64,000 nucleotides of DNA. Origin: Pseudomonas abieticivorans (lineage in GTDB: Bacteria > Pseudomonadota > Gammaproteobacteria > Pseudomonadales > Pseudomonadaceae). The position numbers were made by a program, and so were the translations under genes. Below, piece after piece: positions 27,416-36,351 of this stretch; within the stretch, counting starts at the first letter, position 1, and each line of letters starts with the position of its first letter. The notes under the pieces are model-generated. The model saw only the letters and a list, made by a program, of their open reading frames with translations. It had not been told where the DNA came from and did no database searches. The stretch covers positions 2,365,501 through 2,429,500 of the forward strand of contig NZ_CP094975.1 of NCBI RefSeq assembly GCF_023509015.1, written 5' to 3'.

Positions 27416-28300
27416 ATGTCCAAACGCCTCGTGCCTTCGATGACCGCCCTGCAGTGTTTCGAGGCCGCCGCCCGGCACTTGAGTTTTACTCGCGCGGCCG
27501 AAGAATTGCACCTGACGCAGAGCGCCGTCAGCAAACAAGTGGCACAACTGGAGGAGATGCTGCGCCACCACCTGTTCTTGCGCATTCGCCGGCGTCTACA
27601 GTTGACCCCGGCAGGCTCGCTGTACCTGGCCGAAGTGCACAAGATCCTGACCCAGGTCGACATGTCCAGCCGCTACATCCTGTCTTACGGCCAGGAAACC
27701 GAAGTGCTGACCGTGGTCACGCAACCGAGCTTCGGCGTGGGCTGGCTGATCCCGCACCTGAAGGGCTTTGGCAAGGCGCACCCAAATATCCATCTGGATA
27801 TCCGCAACGAGCTGGAACCGTTCGCCGTGCTACAAGCCAAGGCCGACGTGGTGTTTTTCTTCGGCCAGGGCACTTGGCCCGGGGCGACCTGTATCGAGCT
27901 GTTCGGCGAAGAAGTGATCCCGGTTTGCGCGCCCGAACTGCTCGACGGCAAAAACTTGCTCAGCGCCGAAGAGCTGTCGCACCTGGTGCTGATGCAAAGC
28001 ACCTCGCGCCCCGAAGCCTGGCACGAATGGTTTCTGGAGCAGGGCCTGCACTCGGCCAACAGCTACCACGGACCACGCTTCGATACCTTCTACATGTGCT
28101 TGAGTGCGGCGCAGGCAGGCTGCGGCGTGGCGCTGGTGCCGCGCTACCTGGTCGAGCAGGACTTGCGCGAAGGCAAACTGGTAGTGCCCTGGGCCCACGC
28201 GATGCGCAGCAATGGCGCGCACCACCTGGCATTTCCCGAGCATTCGGCGGAGGTGCCCAAGGTGAGGGCCTTGGTGGGGTGGATTCAAGCGCAGTTGTAG
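27416..28300 (+). CDS. LysR-family regulator of the lysine/aminoadipate cluster (GcvA-like)
   Basis: A 294-residue LysR protein with the helix-turn-helix at about residues 8-65 (ALQCFEAAARHLSFTRAAEELHLTQSAVSKQV) characteristic of GcvA-like regulators. The effector domain follows from about residue 90. It is divergent from amaB and 105 bases before hglS, so control of amaBA and possibly hglS is likely. The spacer with amaB has a perfect inverted repeat with LysR features. The ATG at 27416 has only a weak Shine-Dalgarno (AGCGAGAACGAC), consistent with low, autoregulated expression. Confidence 0.9.
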   Translation: MSKRLVPSMTALQCFEAAARHLSFTRAAEELHLTQSAVSKQVAQLEEMLRHHLFLRIRRRLQLTPAGSLYLAEVHKILTQVDMSSRYILSYGQETEVLTVVTQPSFGVGWLIPHLKGFGKAHPNIHLDIRNELEPFAVLQAKADVVFFFGQGTWPGATCIELFGEEVIPVCAPELLDGKNLLSAEELSHLVLMQSTSRPEAWHEWFLEQGLHSANSYHGPRFDTFYMCLSAAQAGCGVALVPRYLVEQDLREGKLVVPWAHAMRSNGAHHLAFPEHSAEVPKVRALVGWIQAQL

Positions 28301-28405
28301 GGGCGGCGGGTCGCAACCTGGCGGAATGACCCAAGCACTTTTTTTCGCTTGCGCAGGTCCAGCATTCCTCGCTTTCATAAGGCAGCTCACCACAGGAGTT
28401 TTCCC

Positions 28406-29809
28406 ATGACCACCCAAGGTTTCGTCAGCCCCGACGAGATTCGCGCGCGATTTTCCATGGCGATGTCGGACATGTACAAGCAGGAGGTGCCACTCTATGC
28501 GGACCTGCTGGCCCTGGTCGGGGAAACCAACGAAAGGGTGATGGCGCAACAACCGCACCTCGCCGAATCGCTGCAACGCACCGGCGAAATCCAGCGCCTG
28601 GACGCGGAGCGCCACGGCGCCATCCGGGTCGGCACAGCAGCCGAACTCTGCACGTTGCGCCGGCTGTTCGCGGTCATGGGGATGCAACCGGTTGGCTACT
28701 ACGACCTGACGCCAGCCGGCGTGCCGGTGCATTCCACGGCATTTCGCGCGGTGCACGAGCAGTCGCTGCAGGTCAGCCCGTTTCGGGTGTTCACCTCGTT
28801 GCTGCGCCTCGAACTGATCGAGGACGGCAACGTTCGGGCCTTGGCCGAAACGATCCTTGCCCGCCGGCAGATCTTTACCCCTAGGGCCTTGGAGCTGATC
28901 AACCGCTTCGAAGCCGAAGGCGGCCTGTGCCTCAACGATGCCAACGATTTTGTAAGCCAGGCACTGGAAACCTTTCGCTGGCACCACGACGCCACCGTGA
29001 CGGCCGAGCAATACCGTGAACTGCACGACCAGCATCGGCTGATCGCCGACGTGGTTGCGTTCAAGGGCCCGCACATCAACCACCTGACCCCGCGCACGCT
29101 GGACATCGACGCGGTTCAGGCCGACATGCCAGCCAAGGGCATCACGCCCAAAGCCGTGATCGAGGGCCCGCCACCGCGCAAGCACCCGATTCTGCTGCGC
29201 CAGACCAGCTTCAAGGCCTTGCAGGAAAACGTTGCGTTCACCGATCAACCAGGCGCCGCCAACGGCAGCCACACCGCGCGCTTTGGCGAAATCGAGCAGC
29301 GCGGCGCCGCGCTCACCCCCGAGGGGCGTTCGTTGTACGACCGTTTGCTGAACCAGTCCCGAGAGGCGCTTGCCGGTTTCCCCAGCGAAGGCAACGCCAT
29401 GGAATACATGCGCTTGCTGGGTGAGCAGTTCCGAGACTTTCCGGATGATCTGGCACAGTTGCGCGAGCAAGGCCTGGCCTACTTCCGCTATTTCGTCACC
29501 GAAACCGGCAAGGCCTCACGCAACGAGCAGAACCGTCCCACCAGCCTGCCAGGGTTGCTGGCGGCCGGGCACCTGCGTTTCGAACCACTGGTGTATGAGG
29601 ACTTCTTGCCGGTAAGCGCCGCCGGGATATTCCAGTCCAACCTGGGCGACAACGCCCAAAGCCACTATGCCGGTGGCTCGACCCAGGCGGCCTTCCACCA
29701 GGCGCTGGGCAGTAGCGTGCTGGATGAACTGGCGCTGTACGCCGACAGCCAGCGCCGCTCACTGGACGCGTGCGCGGCGCAACTGGGCCTTGCCAGCCTG
29801 GACCTCTAG
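28406..29809 (+). CDS. hglS: 2-oxoadipate dioxygenase/decarboxylase HglS (DUF1338, YdcJ)
   Basis: Iron enzyme of the DUF1338/VOC superfamily that converts 2-oxoadipate to D-2-hydroxyglutarate, the last cluster-specific step of D-lysine catabolism in P. putida. The product has 467 residues. Residues matching the metal site known from that enzyme are seen: H70 (with R74 in ERHGAIR), H226 (GPHINHL) and E295 (RFGEIEQ). The start at 28406 has AGGAG 8 bases upstream. Together with amaB and amaA it gives most of the route from pipecolate to 2-hydroxyglutarate; the aminoadipate aminotransferase is not in the window. Its stop overlaps the convergent chemoreceptor stop. Confidence 0.9.
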   Translation: MTTQGFVSPDEIRARFSMAMSDMYKQEVPLYADLLALVGETNERVMAQQPHLAESLQRTGEIQRLDAERHGAIRVGTAAELCTLRRLFAVMGMQPVGYYDLTPAGVPVHSTAFRAVHEQSLQVSPFRVFTSLLRLELIEDGNVRALAETILARRQIFTPRALELINRFEAEGGLCLNDANDFVSQALETFRWHHDATVTAEQYRELHDQHRLIADVVAFKGPHINHLTPRTLDIDAVQADMPAKGITPKAVIEGPPPRKHPILLRQTSFKALQENVAFTDQPGAANGSHTARFGEIEQRGAALTPEGRSLYDRLLNQSREALAGFPSEGNAMEYMRLLGEQFRDFPDDLAQLREQGLAYFRYFVTETGKASRNEQNRPTSLPGLLAAGHLRFEPLVYEDFLPVSAAGIFQSNLGDNAQSHYAGGSTQAAFHQALGSSVLDELALYADSQRRSLDACAAQLGLASLDL

Positions 29810-31791
29810 CGGTCGACGCGAAAGCGGTTAACTTCCTGGCGCAACTCCGCCGCCAGGCCTTCCAGTTCACGGGCGGTAATGGCCAGGTTGGAGACCACTT
29901 CGCGCTGCTCGCTGTTGGCCAAGGCGATGCTCTGCAGGTTGCTGCTGAGCAAGGTGGCAGTGCTGCTCTGCTCCTGGGTGGCCGTGGTGATCGCGGCGAA
30001 CTGCTGACCGGCCGAGCGGCTCTGCTCGTCGATTTGCGCCAGTGCCGCCGCTACCTTGGCATTGCGCGACAACCCCTCTTCCATTAACTCGCGGCCTTGC
30101 TCCATGGTGCTGATGGCGTTGCTGGTCTCGTGCTGAATGCTGCCGATCATGCTCGAGATTTCGTCGGTGGCCTGACGCGTGCGTGACGCCAGGCTGCGCA
30201 CCTCATCGGCAACCACGGCAAACCCACGACCCTGCTCGCCGGCACGGGCGGCTTCGATGGCGGCGTTCAAGGCCAGCAGGTTGGTCTGTTCGGCAATCGA
30301 AGTGATCACCCCAACAATCCCGCCGATTTCCTGGGATCGCTGCCCCAGGGTGTTGATCACCGTGCCGGTGCTGTTCAGCGCTCCGGAGATCTGTTGCAAC
30401 GAGGATGAGGCCTCGTCCATGGAGCTGCGGCCGATGCGCGTTTGCTCGGCATTGTCCTTGGCGACCCGCTCGGTGTTGCCCATGCTGTCGGCAATATTTA
30501 GCGAAGTGGCGCTGAACTCTTCCACGGCACCGGCCATGCTGGTGATTTCGCCGGACTGCTGTTCCATGCCTTCGTACGCACCGGTGGACAGCCCCGACAG
30601 TGCCTGGGCCCGCGTGCTGACCTCGTGGGCGGCGTTGCGGATGTGCACCACCATGGTCGACAGCGCTTCACCCATCTGGTTGAAGCTGCGCGCCAGTTGG
30701 CCGATCTCGTCATTGCTCGACACACTCAGCCGCGCATGCAGATCGCCCGCGCCCAGCGCTTCGGCCTGGCGCACCAGGTCGCCCAGCGGCCTGAGCTTGC
30801 TGCGCAGCAACCACATGGCCGCGCCCACCGAGATCAGCATCGCCAGCAGGCTGCCAATGGCCAGGCGAGTACCGACACTCCAGGTGACCGCCCGGATCTC
30901 CGCCTGGGGCATGGTCGCCAATACATCCCACGGGCCTCCGGCAAACGGCACGGCAACGGTGTAGAAGTCTTCGTTGGTATCGCTCCAGAAGGCGCCCTTG
31001 CCCGGGTGTTTGATGAAGTCGTCGAGCGATTGTGTCGCCTGGTCGAGGTCTTTGACTCCAGCCGGCGGCACCAGCCAGTGGTTGTTCTCGTCGAGCAGGG
31101 CCAATGAACCGGTCTGGCCAATACGGAAGCGCTTGAGGTTGTCGAACTGGGCGTTCTGCGCGTCGGTGTAATCAAACCCGACGAACAACACGGCGATCAC
31201 GCGGCCAGCACTGTCGCTGACCGGGGTGTACTGCGTCATGTAGGAGCGGTCGAACAATACCGCGCGGCCCACGTAATTTTGCCCGGCCATCAGGCGCTGG
31301 TAGGCCGGGTGTTGATGGTCGAGCAAGGTGCCGATGGCGCGCGTACCGTCCTGTTTGCTCAGGGAGGTGCTGATGCGCACAAAGTCGTCGCCCTTGCGCA
31401 CGAACACCGTCGCCACGCCCGCGGTCATCTGCCGGAAGTCGTCCACCTCACGGAAGTTGTTATTCAGCGCATTGCCGGCCAGATACAGGCCAGGGGTCTG
31501 CATGCCGGCCACGGCGATCTGTTCATCGGCGCGCAGGCTGAGGCCACTGGTAAAACGCTTGTCGAACAGCCCGCTCAAGCGCTGGGTGCTGTCGCGCAGG
31601 GTACCGTGGAAGGTGCTGAGCTGGTCGGCCATCAGCCTTGCCTCACTGGCCAGGTGTTCCTGGCGAGTGGCGAGGTTGGCGCTGTCCAAAGAGCGCAGGG
31701 CGAAAATGGTGCTGCCGCTGATCACGACGGCGAGGATCACCGTCAGGGCAACGCCAAGTTGCGAAGCAATTCGTGCACGAGGTTGAGTCAT
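29806..31791 (-). CDS. Methyl-accepting chemotaxis protein with Cache_3-Cache_2-type sensor
   Basis: A 661-residue chemoreceptor. A membrane helix at about 13-33 is followed by a large periplasmic domain of about 260 residues whose features ([47 protein letters not shown]) fit the Cache_3-Cache_2 type. A second helix lies around 300-325, then HAMP and the signalling domain with the tip [20 protein letters not shown]. The ligand is unknown; its position beside the lysine catabolic cluster makes an amino acid or dicarboxylate plausible but unproven. A sigma-28-like promoter lies about 100 bases upstream. Confidence 0.92.
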   Translation of the reverse strand: MTQPRARIASQLGVALTVILAVVISGSTIFALRSLDSANLATRQEHLASEARLMADQLSTFHGTLRDSTQRLSGLFDKRFTSGLSLRADEQIAVAGMQTPGLYLAGNALNNNFREVDDFRQMTAGVATVFVRKGDDFVRISTSLSKQDGTRAIGTLLDHQHPAYQRLMAGQNYVGRAVLFDRSYMTQYTPVSDSAGRVIAVLFVGFDYTDAQNAQFDNLKRFRIGQTGSLALLDENNHWLVPPAGVKDLDQATQSLDDFIKHPGKGAFWSDTNEDFYTVAVPFAGGPWDVLATMPQAEIRAVTWSVGTRLAIGSLLAMLISVGAAMWLLRSKLRPLGDLVRQAEALGAGDLHARLSVSSNDEIGQLARSFNQMGEALSTMVVHIRNAAHEVSTRAQALSGLSTGAYEGMEQQSGEITSMAGAVEEFSATSLNIADSMGNTERVAKDNAEQTRIGRSSMDEASSSLQQISGALNSTGTVINTLGQRSQEIGGIVGVITSIAEQTNLLALNAAIEAARAGEQGRGFAVVADEVRSLASRTRQATDEISSMIGSIQHETSNAISTMEQGRELMEEGLSRNAKVAAALAQIDEQSRSAGQQFAAITTATQEQSSTATLLSSNLQSIALANSEQREVVSNLAITARELEGLAAELRQEVNRFRVDR

Positions 31792-31893
31792 TATGGCTCC
31801 AGACCCGGCGCACCGATCCTGTGGATCTGGTCATTGCGCCTGGCATAATTCTAATAGGAAATGGGACCTTTCTAATGAGGTCCTGCACCTACA

Positions 31894-31920
31894 GGTTCGG
31901 CGGCCTGGGCCAATACTTGA
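31894..31920 (-). promoter_or_regulatory. Sigma-28 (FliA)-type promoter of the second chemoreceptor gene
   Basis: On the minus strand: TCAA (complement of 31917-31920), exactly 15 bases, then GCCGAACC (complement of 31894-31901). Two mismatches from GCCGATAA at the less conserved end. It lies about 103 bases before the ATG. Confidence 0.6.
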
Positions 31921-31940
31921 GCGCACGGGGCGGTTATTCG

Positions 31941-31950
31941 CAAACGTTTG
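31941..31950. promoter_or_regulatory. CAAACGTTTG palindrome upstream of the second chemoreceptor
   Basis: Perfect 10-bp palindrome identical to the core of the LacI-type operator at 21678-21695, but with different flanks. It lies just upstream of the sigma-28-like promoter. Could be a site of the same or another LacI-type regulator, or chance. Confidence 0.3.
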
Positions 31951-31981
31951 ACCAGTGGCGCGCAAGCGCCGACCTGGAACG

Positions 31982-32902
31982 CTAGTACAAGACCTGAACT
32001 GCGGGCATTTGCATGGTTTTAACCTCGGCTTGCAGGAAGTCGCTCAGGCGTAACAGGCGCTCACCACCGGGGCGGGTTTTCGGCCATACCAGGTAATAAC
32101 TCAAGCCACTGGCCACCGCCGTCGGCCACGGCAGGCTCAGGCGCAACTGGGCTACATCTTCGGCCACCATCAACAGGTCACCAATGGCCACGCCGTAGCC
32201 ACGCGCCGCAGCAATCATGCCCAGTTCCAAGGTATCGAAGGCCTGTCCGCCCTTGAGTGAAATGGCCTCCAGCAAGCCCATGCGTTCCAGCCAGGCACGC
32301 CAGTCGCGCCGGTCGGGCGTGGGGTGCAGCAACTCCACCGCCGCCAATTGCTCGACTGCCCAGGGTTGGTCGTCTATCAACGCTGGGGAGCCGACCGGGA
32401 TCAGCAGTTCGGGAAACAGCAGCGTGGCTTCCCAGTCTTGCGGGAAATGCCCGTTGCCCAGCAGCACCGCGCAATCGAACGGCTCATGGTTGAAGTCGAC
32501 ATGGTCCACGTCCATCCACGCGCTGGTCAGCTGTACCTCATTACCGGCCTGCAGGTGACGAAAGCGGCTCAGGCGCGCCAACAACCAGCGCATGGTCAAG
32601 GTCGACGGCGCCTTCATGCGCAAAATGTCGTCTTCGCTGCGCAAGGTGCTGCAAGCCCGCTCCAGCGCGGTGAAGCCTTCACGTACGCCGGGCAACAGCA
32701 GGCGAGCCGATTCGCTCAGCTGCAAGTTGCGCCCGTTACGCTGGAACAGCCGGCAGCCGAAGTGATCTTCCAGCGTGCGGATGTGGCGGCTGACCGCACT
32801 TTGGGTAATCGATAACTCATCTGCGGCGCGGGTAAACGAGCTGTGTCGAGCGGCAGCCTCGAAGGCCCTCAAGGCATATAGAGGCGGTAGATTACGGGCC
32901 AT
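31982..32902 (-). CDS. LysR-family transcriptional regulator (GcvA-like)
   Basis: A 306-residue LysR protein starting MARNLPPLYALRAFEAAARHSSFTRAADELSITQSAVSRH-type, the typical GcvA-like DNA-binding domain. The effector-binding domain follows from about residue 93. The start at 32902 is chosen because the family begins here and AGGAAT lies upstream; the open frame extends 17 codons further without support. It is divergent from a MATE efflux gene, and their spacer has a 7-bp inverted repeat suitable as operator, so the transporter is a candidate target. Confidence 0.88.
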   Translation of the reverse strand: MARNLPPLYALRAFEAAARHSSFTRAADELSITQSAVSRHIRTLEDHFGCRLFQRNGRNLQLSESARLLLPGVREGFTALERACSTLRSEDDILRMKAPSTLTMRWLLARLSRFRHLQAGNEVQLTSAWMDVDHVDFNHEPFDCAVLLGNGHFPQDWEATLLFPELLIPVGSPALIDDQPWAVEQLAAVELLHPTPDRRDWRAWLERMGLLEAISLKGGQAFDTLELGMIAAARGYGVAIGDLLMVAEDVAQLRLSLPWPTAVASGLSYYLVWPKTRPGGERLLRLSDFLQAEVKTMQMPAVQVLY

Positions 32903-32949
32903 AACGAATATTCCTACGTGGGCATAGCTCCTTTCACTGAATACTACTC

Positions 32950-32968
32950 GCATGAGTAAAACTCATGC
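32950..32968. promoter_or_regulatory. Inverted repeat in the LysR/MATE spacer
   Basis: Perfect 7-bp arms GCATGAG/CTCATGC around TAAAA, 47 bases from the LysR ATG and 88 from the MATE ATG. Candidate operator for the divergent LysR protein. Confidence 0.45.
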
Positions 32969-33056
32969 CAGCCATCGTTTTTATCCTTTTGTGGATCCGT
33001 TGGCAAAGGCCGAGAATTGACGGCTCTGCCAAACCTCCATTTCCGAGCCTGATGCC

Positions 33057-34502
33057 ATGCATGCCGCCGCCGCCCGTATCGAACTTAGCGCCCTGTTGCG
33101 GTTGGCAGGGCCGCTGATCGCCTCGCAATTGGCCCACATGCTGATGGTGCTGACCGACACCTTGATGATGGCCAAGATCAGCCCCCAAGCCTTGGCGGGT
33201 GGCGGCCTGGGTGCGGCCAGCTATTCCTTCGTGTCGATCTTCTGCCTGGGCGTGATGGCTGCGGTCGGTACCTTGGTCGCGATCCGCCAGGGTGCGGGTG
33301 ACAAAGTGGGGGCCGCGCGCCTGACCCAGGCAGGGCTGTGGCTGGCCTGGATCATGGCATTGATCGCCGCCGTGCTGCTGTGGAACCTGTCACCGATTCT
33401 GCTGACGCTGGGCCAAACGCCCGAGAACGTCGCCAACGCGGCCCAGTTTCTACTCTTACTGCCCCTGGCCTTGCCCGGCTACCTCAGCTTCATGGCCTTG
33501 CGCGGCTTCACCAGTGCCATCGGCCGCACCACACCCATCATGGTCATCAGCCTGGGCGGTACCGTGGCCAACTACGCCCTTAACTACACGTTTATCCACG
33601 GGTTGTTTGGCGTGCCCAAGATGGGCCTCGTGGGGATCGGCCTGGTCACGGCCATTGTCGCCAACTGCATGTGCCTGGTGCTGATGCTATACATCCGCCG
33701 GCACCCGGCCTACGCGCCTTACCCCATTCGCAAGGGCCTGCTGCGGCCTTCGAGCGCAGCCCTGCGCGAGCTGTGGCGGCTGGGTTTGCCGATTGGTGGC
33801 ACCTACGCGGTCGAGGTCGGTCTGTTCGCCTTCGCCGCGCTGTGCATGGGCACCATGGGCAGCACGCAGCTGGCGGCGCACCAGATCGCCCTGCAGATCG
33901 TCTCGGCCGCCTTCATGATTCCGGCGGGGATTTCGTACGCGGTGACGATGCGCATCGGCAAGCACTACGGTGGCGGCAACCTGCTGGCGGCGCGGCTGGC
34001 CGGGCGTGTGGGGATCGGCTTCGGGGCGGTCGCCATGCTGGCCTTTGCGATGCTGTTCTGGCTGGCGCCCAACGCGCTGGTAGGGCTGTTCCTGGATCAG
34101 GCCGACCCGGCCTTCCATGACGTCATCCAGCTGGCAGTCAGCCTGTTGGCCATTGCCGCCTGGTTCGAGCTGTTCGACGGCGTACAGACCATCGCCATGG
34201 GTGCCATTCGCGGCTTCAAGGACGCCAAGACCACCTTCCTGGTGGGCCTGGGGTGCTACTGGCTGATTGGTGCACCGGCGGCCTGGCTGCTGGCATTCAC
34301 CTTCGGCGGCGGCGCGGTCGGCGTGTGGTGGGGGCTGGCACTGGGGTTGCTGTGCGCGGCCGTGAGCCTGACCTTGGCTTTTGAATGGCGGGTCAAGCGC
34401 CTGCTGGCACAGGCGCAGGCTAACCGGGCCGCTGAACTGCCTGCTGCGATAGATCAAACAGCAAGTATTCGAGCAGCTCGGCCAAAGGCAAAGGCTTGCT
34501 GA
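33057..34502 (+). CDS. MATE family multidrug efflux transporter (NorM/PmpM-like)
   Basis: A 481-residue inner-membrane antiporter with 12 predicted helices; the two halves resemble each other as expected for MATE (ALLRLAGPLIASQLAHMLMVLTDTLMM near the start, LRELWRLGLPIGGTYAVEV in the middle). NorM/PmpM-type pumps export cationic drugs in exchange for Na+ or H+. The 3' end overlaps the convergent GGDEF-EAL gene by 83 bases, so its last 27 residues, which are hydrophilic, are encoded opposite that gene's 3' end. Divergent from a LysR regulator. Confidence 0.92.
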   Translation: MHAAAARIELSALLRLAGPLIASQLAHMLMVLTDTLMMAKISPQALAGGGLGAASYSFVSIFCLGVMAAVGTLVAIRQGAGDKVGAARLTQAGLWLAWIMALIAAVLLWNLSPILLTLGQTPENVANAAQFLLLLPLALPGYLSFMALRGFTSAIGRTTPIMVISLGGTVANYALNYTFIHGLFGVPKMGLVGIGLVTAIVANCMCLVLMLYIRRHPAYAPYPIRKGLLRPSSAALRELWRLGLPIGGTYAVEVGLFAFAALCMGTMGSTQLAAHQIALQIVSAAFMIPAGISYAVTMRIGKHYGGGNLLAARLAGRVGIGFGAVAMLAFAMLFWLAPNALVGLFLDQADPAFHDVIQLAVSLLAIAAWFELFDGVQTIAMGAIRGFKDAKTTFLVGLGCYWLIGAPAAWLLAFTFGGGAVGVWWGLALGLLCAAVSLTLAFEWRVKRLLAQAQANRAAELPAAIDQTASIRAARPKAKAC

Positions 34503-36096
34503 TCAAGTAGCCTTGCACCTGATCACAGCCAAAGCCCTTGAGCAGCGCCAGTTGCTCGGGGGTTTCCACGCCTTCGGCCACGACTTCCAGATTCAGGTTG
34601 TGGGCCAGGTTGATCATGGCGTGCACCAGCTTGCGGTTTTCTTCGCGCTGCTCCATGCCACCCACAAAACTCTTGTCGACCTTGAGCAGGGCGATCGGCA
34701 GGCTGTTGAGGTGTACGAAGGACGAAAACCCGGTACCAAAGTCATCCAGCGAAAACCTCACCCCTAAGCGCCCCAGCGCGTCCATGGTCTGCTTGACCAG
34801 GTCATTACGGCGCATCACCGCAGTTTCCGTCAGCTCGAATTCCAGCCACTGGGCATCCACGCCCCGCTCGCTGATCAAGCGGCTCAAGGTGGACAGTAAT
34901 TGGCTGTCCTGAAATTGTCGGAACGACAAGTTGACTGCCATGTGCAACGGCGGCAGGCCGCTTTCGCGCAGTGACTGCATGTCCCGCAGCGCGCGGGAGA
35001 TCACCCAATAGCCCAGCGGCACGATCAGCCCGCTTTGTTCGGCCAAGGGCACGAACTCGCTGGGCGGCAACAGGCCGCGCTCGGCATGACGCCAGCGTAC
35101 CAACGCTTCCAGGCCGACGATGTTGCCGCTGACCAGGTCCAGGCGTGGCTGGTAGTGCAATTCCAGCTCGTCGCGGCGCAAGGCCCGGCGCAGCTCGCTT
35201 TCAAGGTCGGCCAGGCTTCGCGCGTTGCGGTTGATGCGTTCGTTGAAGATATGAAAGGTACAGCCCTGGGTGCTCTTGGCCTGCTGCATGGCAATGTGTG
35301 CGTGCCACATCAATGGGTCGGCACCCGCCTGGGCGCGGGCATGGGCAATGCCCAGGCTACAGCCGATCAACAGGCTTTCGCCGTCGATCCAGTAGGGCTC
35401 GGCCATGGCTTCAGTGATGCCCTCGGCCACCCGCTCCGCGCGCAATGGGTCGCGGCGGGTGTCGATCAGCAAGGCAAATTCGTCGCTGCCCAGGCGGGCC
35501 AGTTGATCCCCGGCTTCCAGCTGGCTTTTCAGCCGCGCCACCACCTGCAGGATCAGCCGGTCGCCGGCCTGGTGCCCAAGCGCATCGTTGGCATGGCGAA
35601 AGTTGTCCAGGTCCAGGTGGCCCAAGGCAATCCCACGCCCTTCGAACTCTGCCAGGCGCGCGGCCAATAGCGTCTGGAAACCCTGACGGTTGGCCACGCC
35701 AGTCAACGGGTCCTGCTCGGCCAACCGTTGCAGGGTGTTTTCCAATACCCCGCGCTCACGCACGTGGCGCAGGCAGCGGCGCACCGTATCGACGTTAAGC
35801 GTGTCACGGATCAACCAGTCACTGACCCCCATGGGGGCCTGTTCTGGCTCCGCTTCAAGCAGCATGACCATCGGCAGGCTGCAGCGCCCGGGTGCCGGTT
35901 GCAATGCCGGGGTGGTCAGCAGCAGCGCCGGCCGGTCTTCGTCAAACAAATCGCAGACCGCGTCCCAGGACGCGGCCTCGATCAAATTGCCCGCAGCCCC
36001 CAGCGGCGCCAGGCACTCGCGCAACGACACAGCCCACTGCAGATCATCGGCCAGAAGCAGCAACCGCACGGGTTCGACAGGCGTAGACAAGCTCAT
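34420..36096 (-). CDS. GGDEF-EAL protein with receiver-like N-terminus (c-di-GMP signalling)
   Basis: A 558-residue cytoplasmic protein. Residues 1-115 look like a receiver domain (RLLLLADDLQ) but the phospho-acceptor position carries Thr (ALLLTTP, near 61-62), so it is probably not phosphorylated. The GGDEF domain (about 120-285) has GSDEF at 203-207, a degenerate signature. The EAL domain (about 300-545) is complete: EALVRW with E330, NLSFRQFQ, ELTETAV, LDDFGTGFSS, LKVDKSF, EGVET and QGYLISKPL. Likely a c-di-GMP phosphodiesterase. The AAGGA touching the ATG at 36096 gives no spacing; a TTG two codons later (36090) has ideal spacing and may be the true start. Confidence 0.9.
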   Translation of the reverse strand: MSLSTPVEPVRLLLLADDLQWAVSLRECLAPLGAAGNLIEAASWDAVCDLFDEDRPALLLTTPALQPAPGRCSLPMVMLLEAEPEQAPMGVSDWLIRDTLNVDTVRRCLRHVRERGVLENTLQRLAEQDPLTGVANRQGFQTLLAARLAEFEGRGIALGHLDLDNFRHANDALGHQAGDRLILQVVARLKSQLEAGDQLARLGSDEFALLIDTRRDPLRAERVAEGITEAMAEPYWIDGESLLIGCSLGIAHARAQAGADPLMWHAHIAMQQAKSTQGCTFHIFNERINRNARSLADLESELRRALRRDELELHYQPRLDLVSGNIVGLEALVRWRHAERGLLPPSEFVPLAEQSGLIVPLGYWVISRALRDMQSLRESGLPPLHMAVNLSFRQFQDSQLLSTLSRLISERGVDAQWLEFELTETAVMRRNDLVKQTMDALGRLGVRFSLDDFGTGFSSFVHLNSLPIALLKVDKSFVGGMEQREENRKLVHAMINLAHNLNLEVVAEGVETPEQLALLKGFGCDQVQGYLISKPLPLAELLEYLLFDLSQQAVQRPG

Positions 36097-36159
36097 TCCT
36101 TAGGGTATTGGCACAATCGATGGCTGTCGGCATTGGCAGGCATTTCGAAAACCACTCAT

Positions 36160-36184
36160 TTGAATGATTAACATTAACATTCAA
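36160..36184. promoter_or_regulatory. AT-rich inverted repeat between the GGDEF-EAL gene and rep
   Basis: Perfect 7-bp arms TTGAATG/CATTCAA around an 11-base AT-rich centre, 63 bases upstream of the GGDEF-EAL start and 167 before rep. The placement suits an operator for the former; the factor is unknown. Confidence 0.35.
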
Positions 36185-36351
36185 GCGCTGCGGATATCGC
36201 CGTTCGCATAAAAATTCTTACGCATCCTGCGCGAAAGTAACAAAACCGGCAAATTTAGATAGAGGGATGCGTCACAGTGTCGGATGGTCGCTGCACATTT
36301 CGCAGACCCTGTTAAAATGCGCGACCATTTCGCTAGCGATCCTTTTTCCGC

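Noticed and set aside
27830..29470. 546-codon minus-strand open frame opposite hglS and the LysR gene
   Set aside because: It spans two convincing plus-strand genes with intact active-site residues; the antisense frame has no domain.
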